DNA of 64,000 nt from Syntrophomonas sp. (GCA_016841245.1 JAENZN010000004.1:127744-191743); one strand, 5' to 3'. Counted from the stretch's first letter, positions 42,960 to 52,190 are shown. Numbers and translations are program-made. Notes: generated from the letters alone by a model not told the origin.

Positions 42960-45086
42960 CTAATTAATATCATATTTACTGAGTTTCCGGTATAAAGCAG
43001 AAATATTTATACTCAATATTCTGGCGGCCTGCATTTTATTCCCCCCGGTTTTAGACAGAGCCTGAACGATCAACTCCTTTTCCAGGTTGTGCAGAGTTTC
43101 GGTAAGACTTCGGTGTTTATTTTGCACCTGGGCTATTTCTATTAAGGAGGTTTCGAGCAGTGAGGGAAAATGGACCATGCTCAAGCAGCGTTCCTGATTC
43201 ATAAAGGCCAGGTTGATGGCTCTTTCCAATAAATTCTCCAATTCCCTTACATTACCCGGCCAGTCATGATTCTGCAGTAATTCCAGGGCCTGGGGGGAGA
43301 TGAGAAAGACATCTGTACCTAATTTGTGATTGATCCGTTCCATCAAGTTTTCCACCAGTAAAGGCAAGTCTTCCATCCGGCTGCGCAGGGGAGGAATATC
43401 CAGCCTGACTACGTTGAGGCGGTAGTAAAGGTCTTCCCGAAACTGGTTCTCGGCTACCATCTTTTCAAGATCCCGGTTGGTGGCGGCAACCACTCTTACA
43501 TCAACGGGAATAGGTTTGGTACCTCCTAAGCGTTCGGTGACCTTTTCCTGTAAAACATTCAAAAGTTTAATTTGCATGGAAATAGGCATATCTCCGATTT
43601 CATCCAGAAAGATAGTACCCCCGCTGGCTAACTCGAATTTCCCCGGTTTCCCCCCTTTTTTAGCCCCGGTAAATGCTCCTTCTACATAACCAAATAGTTC
43701 CGATTCCAGGAGGTTTTCCGGGAAGCTCACACAGTTAACGCGGATAAAAGGACCGTATCTGCGGTAGCTGGAATTATGGATAGCCTGGGCCACCAGTTCT
43801 TTACCGGTACCGCTCTCGCCGGTGATAAGAACCGTTGAAGTGGTAAACGAAAGGCGTTCGATCACGGTTCTGACCCATGCAAAAGACGGACTATCACCGA
43901 TCAGATCGCTTATATCCCAATTGGCACTGTAAATCTCCCTGATTTCTTCTTTATAGTGCTTCAATTGCTTTTCCATTTCCTGAAGCTTTTTGGAAAGGAG
44001 TTTGGCTCCCGACATGTCAAGAAAAAGACTATAACCGATGGCTCCGATAATTTCTCCCTCCTTGGTTATGGGAGTCCGGTTGACGATGGTGTCATGGCCG
44101 TTAATCGGGAAAAATTCAGCACGGTCGGTTCGGCCGGTTTTTAGTATCTGGGGCAGTTCAGAATTGGGCAGGACTTCCAAAACATATTGACCCATCGTAT
44201 CCTTTTTTTCTATTCCCAGTATTTCCAGACAGGCCTGGTTGATGGCAGTTATGTAGCCTTCCTGATCAACAATGGTATAGGCCAGGTAAGGGTTTTCCAG
44301 CAGTCCCTGCAGGAAGTCATTGAATTCTTTTTCTCGTTCCTGCATCTTCTTTATAAAAATCTTGGCCCCCGATATGTCCAAAAACAAGCTGTAACCTATG
44401 GCACCAATGGGTTCCCCGTCCTTTATAATAGGCACCCGGTTAACTATGGTATCGTGACCGTTAATCGGGAAAAATTCAGCACAATCTGTTCGACCGGTTT
44501 TAAGTATTTGCGGCAACTGGGAGTTAGGAACCACATCCAGTATATGTTTTCCCAGTGCGTCTTGTATTTCTATTTCCATAATATCCAGGTAAGTCTGGTT
44601 AATGTCGCGGATATACCCTCCCTTATTGACGATAATATACGCCAGGTGGGGATTTTGCACTAATCCCTGCTTGATAATCCCAGGCTCTTTTTCTTCATCC
44701 AACAATTGTCCGGAGTGATCCATATAACTCAACATATTCTGGTAACCGCTGTGCTGGTCGGAGCCAATAATCTTAGCAATGCTGTCCGGTGGTATATCCC
44801 CTTTGCCAACTAAAAGACTGATCATACTCCGCCGGATGTCTTCAATAAGAGGGGACGAGGTTCTTACTTCAATTCCCTCCCTGACCGCATAAGTGCAGGA
44901 TTCCACCAATCTAGTTCCAGATGTTGTTTTAACTTCCACTATGCAGAGACGGCACATGCCGTTACTGCTGCAAGCGTTCGGTTGATGGCAAAGGTTGGGA
45001 ATAAGAATGCCAGCGTTTTTTGCTGCCTGTAAAATAGTATCGCCAGGATTGGCTTCCACCCGTTGCTTATCGATGGTGATGATCAT
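42960..45086 (-). CDS. Sigma-54 activator with [2Fe-2S] and tandem PAS domains
   Basis: A 708-residue enhancer-binding protein. Residues 1-90 form a ferredoxin-like [2Fe-2S] domain of the Fer2_4 type with ligands C33, C45, C48 and C64. Two PAS domains (about 125-235 and 250-360) are nearly identical in part, sharing GHDTIVNR and IGAIGYSLFLD. The AAA+ domain (about 385-625) has Walker A GESGTGKE, the sigma-54 contact loop GAFTGA, and LDEIGDMP. A Fis-type helix-turn-helix (about 665-705) closes it. There is no receiver domain, so it probably senses redox state or a ligand directly. It lies between two sigma-54 promoters (42417 and 45400), the obvious targets. AGGAAG and GGAG precede the ATG. 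Confidence 0.93.
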   Translation of the reverse strand: MIITIDKQRVEANPGDTILQAAKNAGILIPNLCHQPNACSSNGMCRLCIVEVKTTSGTRLVESCTYAVREGIEVRTSSPLIEDIRRSMISLLVGKGDIPPDSIAKIIGSDQHSGYQNMLSYMDHSGQLLDEEKEPGIIKQGLVQNPHLAYIIVNKGGYIRDINQTYLDIMEIEIQDALGKHILDVVPNSQLPQILKTGRTDCAEFFPINGHDTIVNRVPIIKDGEPIGAIGYSLFLDISGAKIFIKKMQEREKEFNDFLQGLLENPYLAYTIVDQEGYITAINQACLEILGIEKKDTMGQYVLEVLPNSELPQILKTGRTDRAEFFPINGHDTIVNRTPITKEGEIIGAIGYSLFLDMSGAKLLSKKLQEMEKQLKHYKEEIREIYSANWDISDLIGDSPSFAWVRTVIERLSFTTSTVLITGESGTGKELVAQAIHNSSYRRYGPFIRVNCVSFPENLLESELFGYVEGAFTGAKKGGKPGKFELASGGTIFLDEIGDMPISMQIKLLNVLQEKVTERLGGTKPIPVDVRVVAATNRDLEKMVAENQFREDLYYRLNVVRLDIPPLRSRMEDLPLLVENLMERINHKLGTDVFLISPQALELLQNHDWPGNVRELENLLERAINLAFMNQERCLSMVHFPSLLETSLIEIAQVQNKHRSLTETLHNLEKELIVQALSKTGGNKMQAARILSINISALYRKLSKYDIN

Positions 45087-45399
45087 AACTCCACTTCCTT
45101 ATGTTCAGGTAATTGAGGATTATGGATAATTAACTCTGGTCAAAATGCTGTTCAATATATAGGTGGATTAAAGGAGGCAACAAAGCTGCATATTGTGCCC
45201 TATCCCAATGATTCTGCACTCAAATTATTGAACTATTCAAAATCCTCAGTTAGTTTATGTTTAATATATTTATGCTTAATATATTAATATTTAAATTATT
45301 ATTTAAATTCTAAATTTTATTTTACTTTTTAGCAAGAGCACCTTTTCCCAGATGATAAATAGGATTGCCAACCGGCAAGTTTTCCTTATAAATCCAAAT

Positions 45400-45416
45400 T
45401 GGCATGTTTATTGCAC
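45400..45416 (+). promoter_or_regulatory. Sigma-54 promoter of the CoA-transferase gene
   Basis: TGGCAT, GTTTA, TTGCAC: an excellent -24/-12 match with correct spacing. Upstream, the dyad TTGAA-CTA-TTCAA near 45227 is a possible activator site. Confidence 0.88.
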
Positions 45417-45770
45417 TTCAAAAAGACAAACGTTTTTTGGCTTGTCATTTTTATACCATGGCAAAGGAGTTGGTGTACTACATTTTTAAGCAACGCAAGC
45501 ACTCTGCGAGCACCACAATTAGGGTTCGCAGGCTCAAAAGTATAAGGAAGAAATTGCAGAGCAGTTTCAACCCACCGCTGCAACGAGGCGGGAGATTAGA
45601 ATACGGCCGCTTAAAGAAGCGGAGGACATCTTTTCACCTCGATCGTCGAGAACCCCGATGCTGATTCCATAATTTTCAATAAATTGTACCAAAATCTAAA
45701 CCAGGGAACCATAAAATGAAATATTGTGATATCAAGAGATAATTAAAGATAATCAAGGGAGGTTAAATAA
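45417..45770 (+). other. Long leader of the CoA-transferase transcript
   Basis: About 340 bases between promoter and gene. A frame from ATG 45458 (starting MAKELVYYIFKQ) recalls the MAKVLE starts seen after the other two plus-strand sigma-54 promoters, but it has no ribosome site. Another frame further on reads AQKYKEEIAEQFQP between stops. It may be a decayed gene; no intact product is supported. Confidence 0.4.
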
Positions 45771-47132
45771 ATGACTTTTAAATCGGGCACCTTTATGGAA
45801 GAATACAAGAAAAAATATATTTCTCCTGATCAAGCGGCCCAACTGGTAAAATCGGGTGACTGGGTCCAGTTCGGTGAATTTGTATGCCAGCCCCAGACAT
45901 GCGAGGCGGCCCTGGCCAAACGCAAGGATGAACTGGAAGACGTTAAAATTCGCCTGGTTACCATGACCTGGATGCCTGAAGTTTGCAAGGTAGATCCCGA
46001 AAGAAAAACTTTCATCATGAATGATTGGCATTTTTCTGGGGTTTCCCGCAAGCTCCAGGAATCGAATTTATGCAATTACATTCCGGTAACTTACCATGAA
46101 GGCCCCACTATTTATGACCGGGGATATATACCACTGGATGTATCGTTTCAACCGGTGACTCCCATGGACAAGAACGGCTTTTTTAATATCAGCACCTCCA
46201 ACTCGCTGAGTGGTTGTGTCAATCGGAATGCCCGGATCAAAGTAGTCGAAGTCAATAGTTCGCTTCCGGTTTGTCTGGGCGGCTATGGGGAATCTATACA
46301 TATTTCGGATATCGACTATATTGTAGAAAGCCCGGATAATCCTCCTCCGGTTAACCTTCCGGAAATTGCCCCTACTGCGGTTGATAAAAAAATTGCGGAA
46401 TCGATCCTGGAAGATATGAAAGATGGCGATTGCATACAGCTGGGAATCGGAGGCATGCCTAATGTGGTCGGAGCCTTGATAGCAGAATCCGATCTCAAAG
46501 ATCTGGGCGTACACACCGAAATGCTGGTTGATTCTTTTGTGGACATGTACGAAGCCGGTAAGTTGAGCGGCAAACACAAAAATATCGACCCCGGCAAAAT
46601 GGTTTATACCTTTGCCATGGGCACCAAAAAGCTCTATGATTTCCTGGACCACAATCCGGCTTGCGCGATTTACCCAGTCAATTATACCAATGATCCATAT
46701 CTCATTGCCCGGATCGATAATATGGTTTGCATCAACAATGCAATTGAGGTTGACCTGTTCGGGCAGGTAGCTTCGGAAGCCTCGGTAGGCAGAAACATCT
46801 CTGGAACCGGCGGGCAGCTGGATTTTATCCTGGGCTCTTTTGATTCCAGGGGCGGTCGGGGTTATGTGGCCCTTGCTTCCACTTTGACTAAAAAGGATGG
46901 TTCCCTGGAATCCCGGATAGTGCCGGGACTGCTGCCGGGAACAATCGTTACGGTTCCCCGTTCTATTGCTTTCACGATTATTACCGAGTACGGCAAATTT
47001 AATTTGAAGGGCAAATCAACCTGGGAACGAGCCGAAGGTCTTATCAATCTGGCCCATCCCAGTTTCCGGGATGAGTTGATCAAAGAGGCCGGCAAATTCA
47101 AAATATGGAGGAACAGTAACAAGATTTCTTAG
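45771..47132 (+). CDS. Butyrate-type CoA-transferase (acetyl-CoA hydrolase/transferase family)
   Basis: A 453-residue family I CoA-transferase. It most likely activates butyrate by moving CoA from acetyl-CoA, or does the reverse. N-terminal and C-terminal transferase domains are both complete. QLGIGGMPNVVGALI and the catalytic glutamate in NNAIEVDLFGQVASE are visible, followed by SGTGGQLDFILG. Sequence style is that of 4-hydroxybutyrate/butyryl-CoA:acetate CoA-transferases rather than two-subunit enzymes. AAGGGAGG lies nine bases before the ATG. It is divergent from the activator gene and completes the pathway of the hbd operon. Its C-terminal 30 residues recur as a remnant at 17167. Confidence 0.93.
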   Translation: MTFKSGTFMEEYKKKYISPDQAAQLVKSGDWVQFGEFVCQPQTCEAALAKRKDELEDVKIRLVTMTWMPEVCKVDPERKTFIMNDWHFSGVSRKLQESNLCNYIPVTYHEGPTIYDRGYIPLDVSFQPVTPMDKNGFFNISTSNSLSGCVNRNARIKVVEVNSSLPVCLGGYGESIHISDIDYIVESPDNPPPVNLPEIAPTAVDKKIAESILEDMKDGDCIQLGIGGMPNVVGALIAESDLKDLGVHTEMLVDSFVDMYEAGKLSGKHKNIDPGKMVYTFAMGTKKLYDFLDHNPACAIYPVNYTNDPYLIARIDNMVCINNAIEVDLFGQVASEASVGRNISGTGGQLDFILGSFDSRGGRGYVALASTLTKKDGSLESRIVPGLLPGTIVTVPRSIAFTIITEYGKFNLKGKSTWERAEGLINLAHPSFRDELIKEAGKFKIWRNSNKIS

Positions 47133-47215
47133 CAGTAGATAAGAAGAGGCTGTCCCCGAAGTAAGAAGAGAAAAATTTTGCCCCACCTGGAAACAAAAAG
47201 GAATATTAAGTAAAC

Positions 47216-47256
47216 TAGCCCGTACCGCTTTTTTTGGTGATACGGGCCTATTTTTT
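47216..47256 (+). terminator. Terminator after CoA-transferase
   Basis: TAGCCCGTA pairs with TACGGGCCTA (one bulge), followed by TTTTTT. Confidence 0.82.
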
Positions 47257-47297
47257 AAACCAACACGATAACCATAACTCGATTGACGTATAATTTT

Positions 47298-47380
47298 TGC
47301 AAGAAGTCAATGGAACCATCGACTTTTCTTAAATTAGTGGCCGGACAGCACGTGAATTTTGCAGGAGTTTGATTCTTCTT
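47298..47380. repeat. 83-bp direct repeat, right copy
   Basis: Identical to 36983-37065. Sequence beyond both ends differs, so the repeat borders are sharp. Here the open frame of the left copy is not continued upstream. Confidence 0.9.
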
Positions 47381-47460
47381 GTAGAAATATTAAAAATAAT
47401 GGGATAGCAGAAGCTATCCAGCGAGGATTAGTATACCCGGTATTATAGTCTGATAAATAT

Positions 47461-47517
47461 CGACCATGAAGGTCTTTTCTGTGTTTTTTGAAAAGATTGG
47501 ATTGGTCGTTTTTTTTA
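47461..47517 (+). terminator. Terminator/attenuator-like hairpin before trmO
   Basis: CGACCA pairs with TGGTCG and an inner GTCTTTTC pairs with GAAAAGAT, followed by eight Ts. It ends only about 12 bases before the trmO ribosome site, so it would lie in the trmO leader if transcription starts upstream. No upstream gene on this strand needs it (CoA-transferase already has a terminator), which favours attenuation. Confidence 0.65.
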
Positions 47518-47538
47518 TGCAGAAAGCAGGTGAGAAAC

Positions 47539-47997
47539 ATGGAACTCAAAGCAATTGGGGTAATCCACAGTCCATATATTGAACCGGATGATGCACCCAT
47601 TCAAGGACGACCGGCAGAAGAAATATTGGAGATTGAGGTCTTTCCCGAGTATATGGATGGAATGAAGGGTATTGACCAGGTCAGCCACTTGATTGTCTTG
47701 TACTGGTGCGACCGGGTTGACCGGGGGATACTGCAATCCATCACCCCGTTTAGCAACGACCCTAAAGGCGTCTTTGCCTGTCGTGCTCAAATGCGTCCTA
47801 ACCCGATAGCCTTTTGTATTGCTGAAGTGCTGGAACGGAATGAAAATATCCTGCGAGTTAAGGGGATCGAGGCGCTGGAGGGAAGCCCTTTACTGGACTT
47901 GAAGCCCTATTCCAGTGCAATAGACAGCATCGAAGGCATTCGCATCGGCTGGATGCCCGCGGACGCGTTTGCTTCCAGACGCAAGTACCGCGAATGA
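47539..47997 (+). CDS. trmO: tRNA (N6-threonylcarbamoyladenosine-37) methyltransferase TrmO
   Basis: A 152-residue SAM-dependent methyltransferase of the TrmO/TsaA (UPF0066) family, which N6-methylates t6A37 in some tRNAs. Typical segments are IGVIHSPYIEPDDAPIQGR near the N-terminus, SHLIVLYWCDR, and RPNPIAFCIAEVL followed by LEGSPLLDLKPY. AGGTGAG lies seven bases before the ATG at 47539. Archaeal and clostridial TrmO-like genes often sit with metal transport genes, as here with the FecCD-type transporter 66 bases downstream, so a role in metal physiology is an alternative. Confidence 0.85.
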   Translation: MELKAIGVIHSPYIEPDDAPIQGRPAEEILEIEVFPEYMDGMKGIDQVSHLIVLYWCDRVDRGILQSITPFSNDPKGVFACRAQMRPNPIAFCIAEVLERNENILRVKGIEALEGSPLLDLKPYSSAIDSIEGIRIGWMPADAFASRRKYRE

Positions 47998-48063
47998 TGA
48001 TAACTTGTACAAGAAGCATTTGAGGATGGCAAGATAGTTTGAAGGTAAGGATTACTATTTATT

Positions 48064-49113
48064 ATGACAAAAGATTATGCAAAATACACGACTAGAAAGA
48101 AGCTTATTATCCTGTTGTTAATGGCAGCGACTCTTTTAGTAGGATTGTATGCCATCGCGCGCGGTTCCATGAATTTGACCATATCGGAGGTGGTTTTAGC
48201 CATTATAGGTCAGGGCGATCCCGCTTCTCATGCTGTAGTGCGAAATATCCGCCTGCCCAGAGTTTTAGTCGGGATTCTGGCCGGAGCAGGTCTGTCGGCA
48301 GCCGGGTGTGTAATGCAGAACAATTTGAGAAACCCGCTGGCTTCTCCGTTTACCCTGGGTTTATCCCATGCTGCAGCCTTTGGCGCTACATTCGCTATTG
48401 TTGTGCTGGGAGTGGGCACGATTCAGAATTCCTCCACCGATGCAGTGATAATCAATAATCCTTATCTGGTCACTACTTCGGCTTTTATCTGGGTTATGGT
48501 GGCAACGGCGACCATCCTTATGCTGGCCAAATTTCGAGGAGTATCCCCGGAAGCTATGGTGCTGGCAGGGATTGCCATGGGTTCACTTTTCACGGCGGGA
48601 ACTACTATAATTCAATATTTTGCTCCGGATGTGCAGGTGGCAGCTACTATTTTTTGGACTTTTGGCGACCTGGGCAGAGCCTCCTGGAAGGAGGTTGGGA
48701 TTATAGCTGTTGTTGTCGTACTGTCCTTAATTTATTTTCTTTTCAAAAGATGGGATTATAATGCCCTGGACAGCGGAGAGGAAACTGCCAAAGGACTGGG
48801 GGTCAATGTGGAAAGAGTTCGCATGGCAGGCATGTTCGTAGCTGCTCTGACGGTTGCGGTGCTGACCTCCTTTCTTGGTATTATTGGTTTTATTGGCCTG
48901 GTGGGACCGCACATGATGAGGAGAATCATCGGCGGAGACCATCGTTTTTTAATCCCGGCTTCAGCGTTATGCGGCTCGCTGCTGCTGCTGGCGTCCGATA
49001 CCCTGGCCAGAACTATTATGTCGCCAGTTGTACTCCCCGTAGGGGCTATAACTTCATTTATGGGTGCACCGTTGTTCTTATATCTACTAACCAGGGGGTA
49101 TCAGAAAAGATGA
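48064..49113 (+). CDS. FecCD/BtuC-family ABC transporter permease
   Basis: A 349-residue inner-membrane permease with about ten membrane segments. Diagnostic stretches are IRLPRVLVGILAGAGLSAAG, MQNNLRNPLASPFTLGLSHA and FIGLVGPHMMRRIIGGDHRFL. The family imports iron siderophores, haem, cobalamin or, in the MolB branch, molybdate and tungstate. Its stop overlaps the ATPase start (ATGA at 49110-49113), so the two are translationally coupled. Confidence 0.92.
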   Translation: MTKDYAKYTTRKKLIILLLMAATLLVGLYAIARGSMNLTISEVVLAIIGQGDPASHAVVRNIRLPRVLVGILAGAGLSAAGCVMQNNLRNPLASPFTLGLSHAAAFGATFAIVVLGVGTIQNSSTDAVIINNPYLVTTSAFIWVMVATATILMLAKFRGVSPEAMVLAGIAMGSLFTAGTTIIQYFAPDVQVAATIFWTFGDLGRASWKEVGIIAVVVVLSLIYFLFKRWDYNALDSGEETAKGLGVNVERVRMAGMFVAALTVAVLTSFLGIIGFIGLVGPHMMRRIIGGDHRFLIPASALCGSLLLLASDTLARTIMSPVVLPVGAITSFMGAPLFLYLLTRGYQKR

Positions 49114-49862
49114 TATTGGACATTAAAGGACTTGCATTTAACTACCCCGGCCGATCGGTGCTGCAGGATATTAATTTCCGGGTGGAAAAGGGAGATTTTT
49201 TAGCTATTCTGGGTACCAACGGAGTGGGCAAAACCACTATGCTAAAATGCATTAATCGTATCCTAAAACCCTGTGAGGGGGTGGTTCTGGTAGAAAATGT
49301 AGAAGTCTGCAAGCTCAGCCGGCTTGATCTGGCCAAGCGCATAGGCTATGTTTCACAGCGCCAGGAGACTCCCTGCTGCACTGTTTTTGATGCGATTTTG
49401 CTGGGGCGAAAACCTTATATTAAATGGGATGTTTCCGACCAGGATCTGGAAGTAACCCAGCAGGTTATGGAATTACTTGAGTTAACCGACTATTCGCTGC
49501 GATACCTGGATGAACTCAGCGGTGGAGAACTGCAGAAAGTGGTTATCGCCCGGGCATTAGCACAGGAGCCGGATGTATTGCTTTTTGACGAACCAACCAG
49601 CAGCCTTGATTTGAAAAATCAGTTTGAAGTCTTAAAACTGATTAATAAAGTGGTAAAAAGCAAGCAGGTCGCCGCTATTGTAACCATGCATGATCTCAAC
49701 CTGGCTATTCGATTTGCTGAAAAGTTCCTGATGCTTAAGGACGGTGGGATTTTTGCCGCGGGCGGTCTGGAGGTGATTACTCCGGCCAATGTTGAAAGTG
49801 TTTACTCAATTCCCGTTAATGTGGAACAATTTGGTGGTGTTCCGGTGGTGTTACCAATATAG
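49110..49862 (+). CDS. ABC transporter ATPase of the FecE/BtuD type
   Basis: A 250-residue ATPase that powers the neighbouring permease. Walker A is GTNGVGKTT (about residues 37-45), the signature is LSGGELQKVVIARAL, and Walker B is VLLFDEPTSSLDL; a switch histidine lies in VTMHDLNLA. The frame is open upstream within the permease gene, but the ATG at 49110 gives the standard N-terminus MILDIKGLAFNYPG. GGGGG lies about 11 bases before it. Confidence 0.93.
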   Translation: MILDIKGLAFNYPGRSVLQDINFRVEKGDFLAILGTNGVGKTTMLKCINRILKPCEGVVLVENVEVCKLSRLDLAKRIGYVSQRQETPCCTVFDAILLGRKPYIKWDVSDQDLEVTQQVMELLELTDYSLRYLDELSGGELQKVVIARALAQEPDVLLFDEPTSSLDLKNQFEVLKLINKVVKSKQVAAIVTMHDLNLAIRFAEKFLMLKDGGIFAAGGLEVITPANVESVYSIPVNVEQFGGVPVVLPI

Positions 49863-49926
49863 TACCAAGCTCGGCTTTGCTCCAGCAGCATGATAGCCCG
49901 ATAATGTGTAAAGGAGTGTAGAAAAT

Positions 49927-51030
49927 ATGAAAAAAAGAAACCTGGCCCTGATACTGATTGTCCTCTTACTTGGTGTCGCTGCTTTGGGAGGCTGCGCTTC
50001 CCAGGAAAGCAGCACACCTGAGGCCCAGCAAATTACGGTGACTGACACTCTGGGCAGAGAGGTTGCCGTAACTACTCCGGTTGATGCAGTGGTAGCAGTT
50101 GGCCCTGGTTCCCTGAGGCTTTATTGTTATGTTAATGGTATGGACAAGGTGGTAGGTGTGGAAAACTTTGAAAAGAAAGATTCGACTGGGAGGCCTTATA
50201 TGCTGGCTTACCCGGATCTGGCCAACCTGCCTGTTATAGGCAGCGGTGGTCCCAGCTCCACACCCGATGCTGAACAAATAGTGGTCGTGCAGCCTGATGT
50301 AATTTTTGCCGACGGTTCATTGGATAAAGCAGCAGCCGATATTCTTCAGGACAAGACCGGGGTGCCGGTCGTGGTGTTGAATTACGGTGATTTAGGAACC
50401 TTTAATGAATCTGTATATGCTTCCATAAACATGATTGGAGAGGTCATGGGCATGGAACAGAAGGCACTGGAAGTGGTTGATTATATCAAGGCTTGCCAGC
50501 AGGATCTCGAAGACCGGGTTAAAGATATTGCCGAGGAAAACAAACCCACTGTTTATGTTGGTGGTCTGGGCATGAGAGGCACCCATGGAATTCAAAGTAC
50601 TCAGGCCCAATTCCCTCTGTTCACAATAGTAGGAGCCCGCAATGTAGTTGATGAGACAGGAGAAACAGGATCGCTTATGATTGATCCGGAAAAGCTGATC
50701 GAATGGGATCCAGACAAAATATTCATTGACGGGAGCGGTTACAGCCTGGTAGTACAGGACTATGAGAAAAACCCGACTTTTTACCAAACCCTTTCCGCAT
50801 ATCAGAACGGTGAAATTTACGGACAGCTTCCCTTCAATTATTATGCTACCAACATAGATACGGCTCTGGCCGATGCTTATTACATAGGTAAAGTTACTTA
50901 CTCGGAGCAATACCAGGATATAGACCCGGAAAAGAAAGCTGACGAGATTTATACCTTCCTGCTTGGAAAGCCGGTATATGAGCAAATGAAAGCGGATTTC
51001 GGCGGGTTTAAAAAGCTGAATCTGGAATAA
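49927..51030 (+). CDS. Periplasmic-type substrate-binding lipoprotein of the ABC transporter
   Basis: A 367-residue class III (TroA/FecB-like) binding protein. The signal peptide ends in the lipobox LGGC (residue 23), so it is anchored on the outer face of the membrane. ITVTDTLGREVAVTTPVD is the usual opening, then an alpha-helical backbone linking two lobes. The style (PDVIFADGS, IDPEKLIEWDPDKIFID) resembles MolA/iron-complex proteins; the substrate cannot be decided. AAAGGAG precedes the ATG, 64 bases after the ATPase gene. Confidence 0.9.
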   Translation: MKKRNLALILIVLLLGVAALGGCASQESSTPEAQQITVTDTLGREVAVTTPVDAVVAVGPGSLRLYCYVNGMDKVVGVENFEKKDSTGRPYMLAYPDLANLPVIGSGGPSSTPDAEQIVVVQPDVIFADGSLDKAAADILQDKTGVPVVVLNYGDLGTFNESVYASINMIGEVMGMEQKALEVVDYIKACQQDLEDRVKDIAEENKPTVYVGGLGMRGTHGIQSTQAQFPLFTIVGARNVVDETGETGSLMIDPEKLIEWDPDKIFIDGSGYSLVVQDYEKNPTFYQTLSAYQNGEIYGQLPFNYYATNIDTALADAYYIGKVTYSEQYQDIDPEKKADEIYTFLLGKPVYEQMKADFGGFKKLNLE

Positions 51031-51410
51031 ATGGTGCTTAAGTTTCAAACATCTAATAAGGTGGGCCGATTATCAAGTCGGTAAGATTATCCGATGATCC
51101 CTGTGGTTTTGTGTTTATTGAGAGAATGAAAACCCAGGCAAGAAATCTGAGCCCTCTATAATAACACCTTATCATCGGCTTCATTGCCGTATTTTTTTAA
51201 CGTGATATCATAAAATCACAAAAAACAGGTATGTAATTAACCGGTTCTTGTTCGCACCGCTGTCATAAATTAATCATTATTTAATTAATGCTCAAGCCTA
51301 TGATTACGCTAGGGAAATATTCACATAATATAGAAAGGTTAAATAGGTTCATATAAATAATCAGTAAATAGCCTTAATTTTATTGATAACAGAGCAGAAA
51401 GGGGAAGTTT
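51031..51410. other. Intergenic region after the ABC transporter
   Basis: No gene recognised. A weak hairpin CGGC/GCCG at 51176-51189 followed by seven Ts (51192-51198) is a probable terminator of the transporter operon; the rest is AT-rich and should include the promoter of the 51411 gene. Confidence 0.5.
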
Positions 51411-51896
51411 ATGAAAAAGCAAAATCTTATACAGCGTATCGCTGTGATAGAACCTAATAAAATAATGTCTATCGGATTTGGGGCTATCATAATTACTGGT
51501 TTTTTAGGTGAGCTATTTTCCTGGCAAAGGATATCCTGTCATCCTGCAGTAACAATATTGGGATGGATATTGGTGGTATCCGGTTTGGTGCTGCACATCT
51601 GCTGCCATAATTATCATAAAAAGGCCCATGAATCATCAAAGAACATAGACGTAATTGTTCAATCAGGACCATTCGGCATGATTCGTCATCCGATGTATCT
51701 CAGTCTTATTTTTTTGTATCTGGGTACAGCCTTGGCATGGGGGATTATATGGATTTTTATCCCTTCAATCCTTTTTACTATGCTGATACCAATTATGGCG
51801 GTAAGCGAAGAGCGTTTTCTATTGAGTAAATTAGGGGATCAATACCAGAATTATATGCGGCAGGTGCCCTGGCGTTTCATACCCGGAATATTTTGA
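51411..51896 (+). CDS. Isoprenylcysteine methyltransferase-like membrane protein
   Basis: A 161-residue membrane protein with about four membrane segments and the C-terminal signature of the ICMT/PEMT superfamily: GPFGMIRHPMYLSLIFLYLG, then EERFLLSKLGDQYQNYMRQV. These form the SAM-binding site in characterised members. The bacterial substrate (lipid, quinone or protein) is unknown. AGAAAGGGG precedes the ATG. It is a single gene followed by a group II intron remnant. Confidence 0.82.
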   Translation: MKKQNLIQRIAVIEPNKIMSIGFGAIIITGFLGELFSWQRISCHPAVTILGWILVVSGLVLHICCHNYHKKAHESSKNIDVIVQSGPFGMIRHPMYLSLIFLYLGTALAWGIIWIFIPSILFTMLIPIMAVSEERFLLSKLGDQYQNYMRQVPWRFIPGIF

Positions 51897-52190
51897 TTGA
51901 TGGAAGGCTTAATGGACTATTAATATAAAATGACAATAAATATTAGTTTCAGGATTTGTTAATTACTAGAAAAATAAATATAAAAGAAAAAGTACCAGTG
52001 ATACACGGCGGGACAAGAAAATACAATAATTTGCAGTTAGTACATGGATATTGTAATAGACAATATAATAAAATGTTCCCGTCAAAAGGTGAGCTTCCCA
52101 AAAAACATTAAATACAGGAAGGCTGTAAAACCATAAGACAACTGAGATTAGCGGAAATATCATAAAAGACAGACGGATAAATGAGAGCTT

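Noticed and set aside
51172-51200. Transporter operon leader or riboswitch
   Set aside because: Only a four-base stem with T run; reads as a weak terminator and lacks conserved riboswitch elements.
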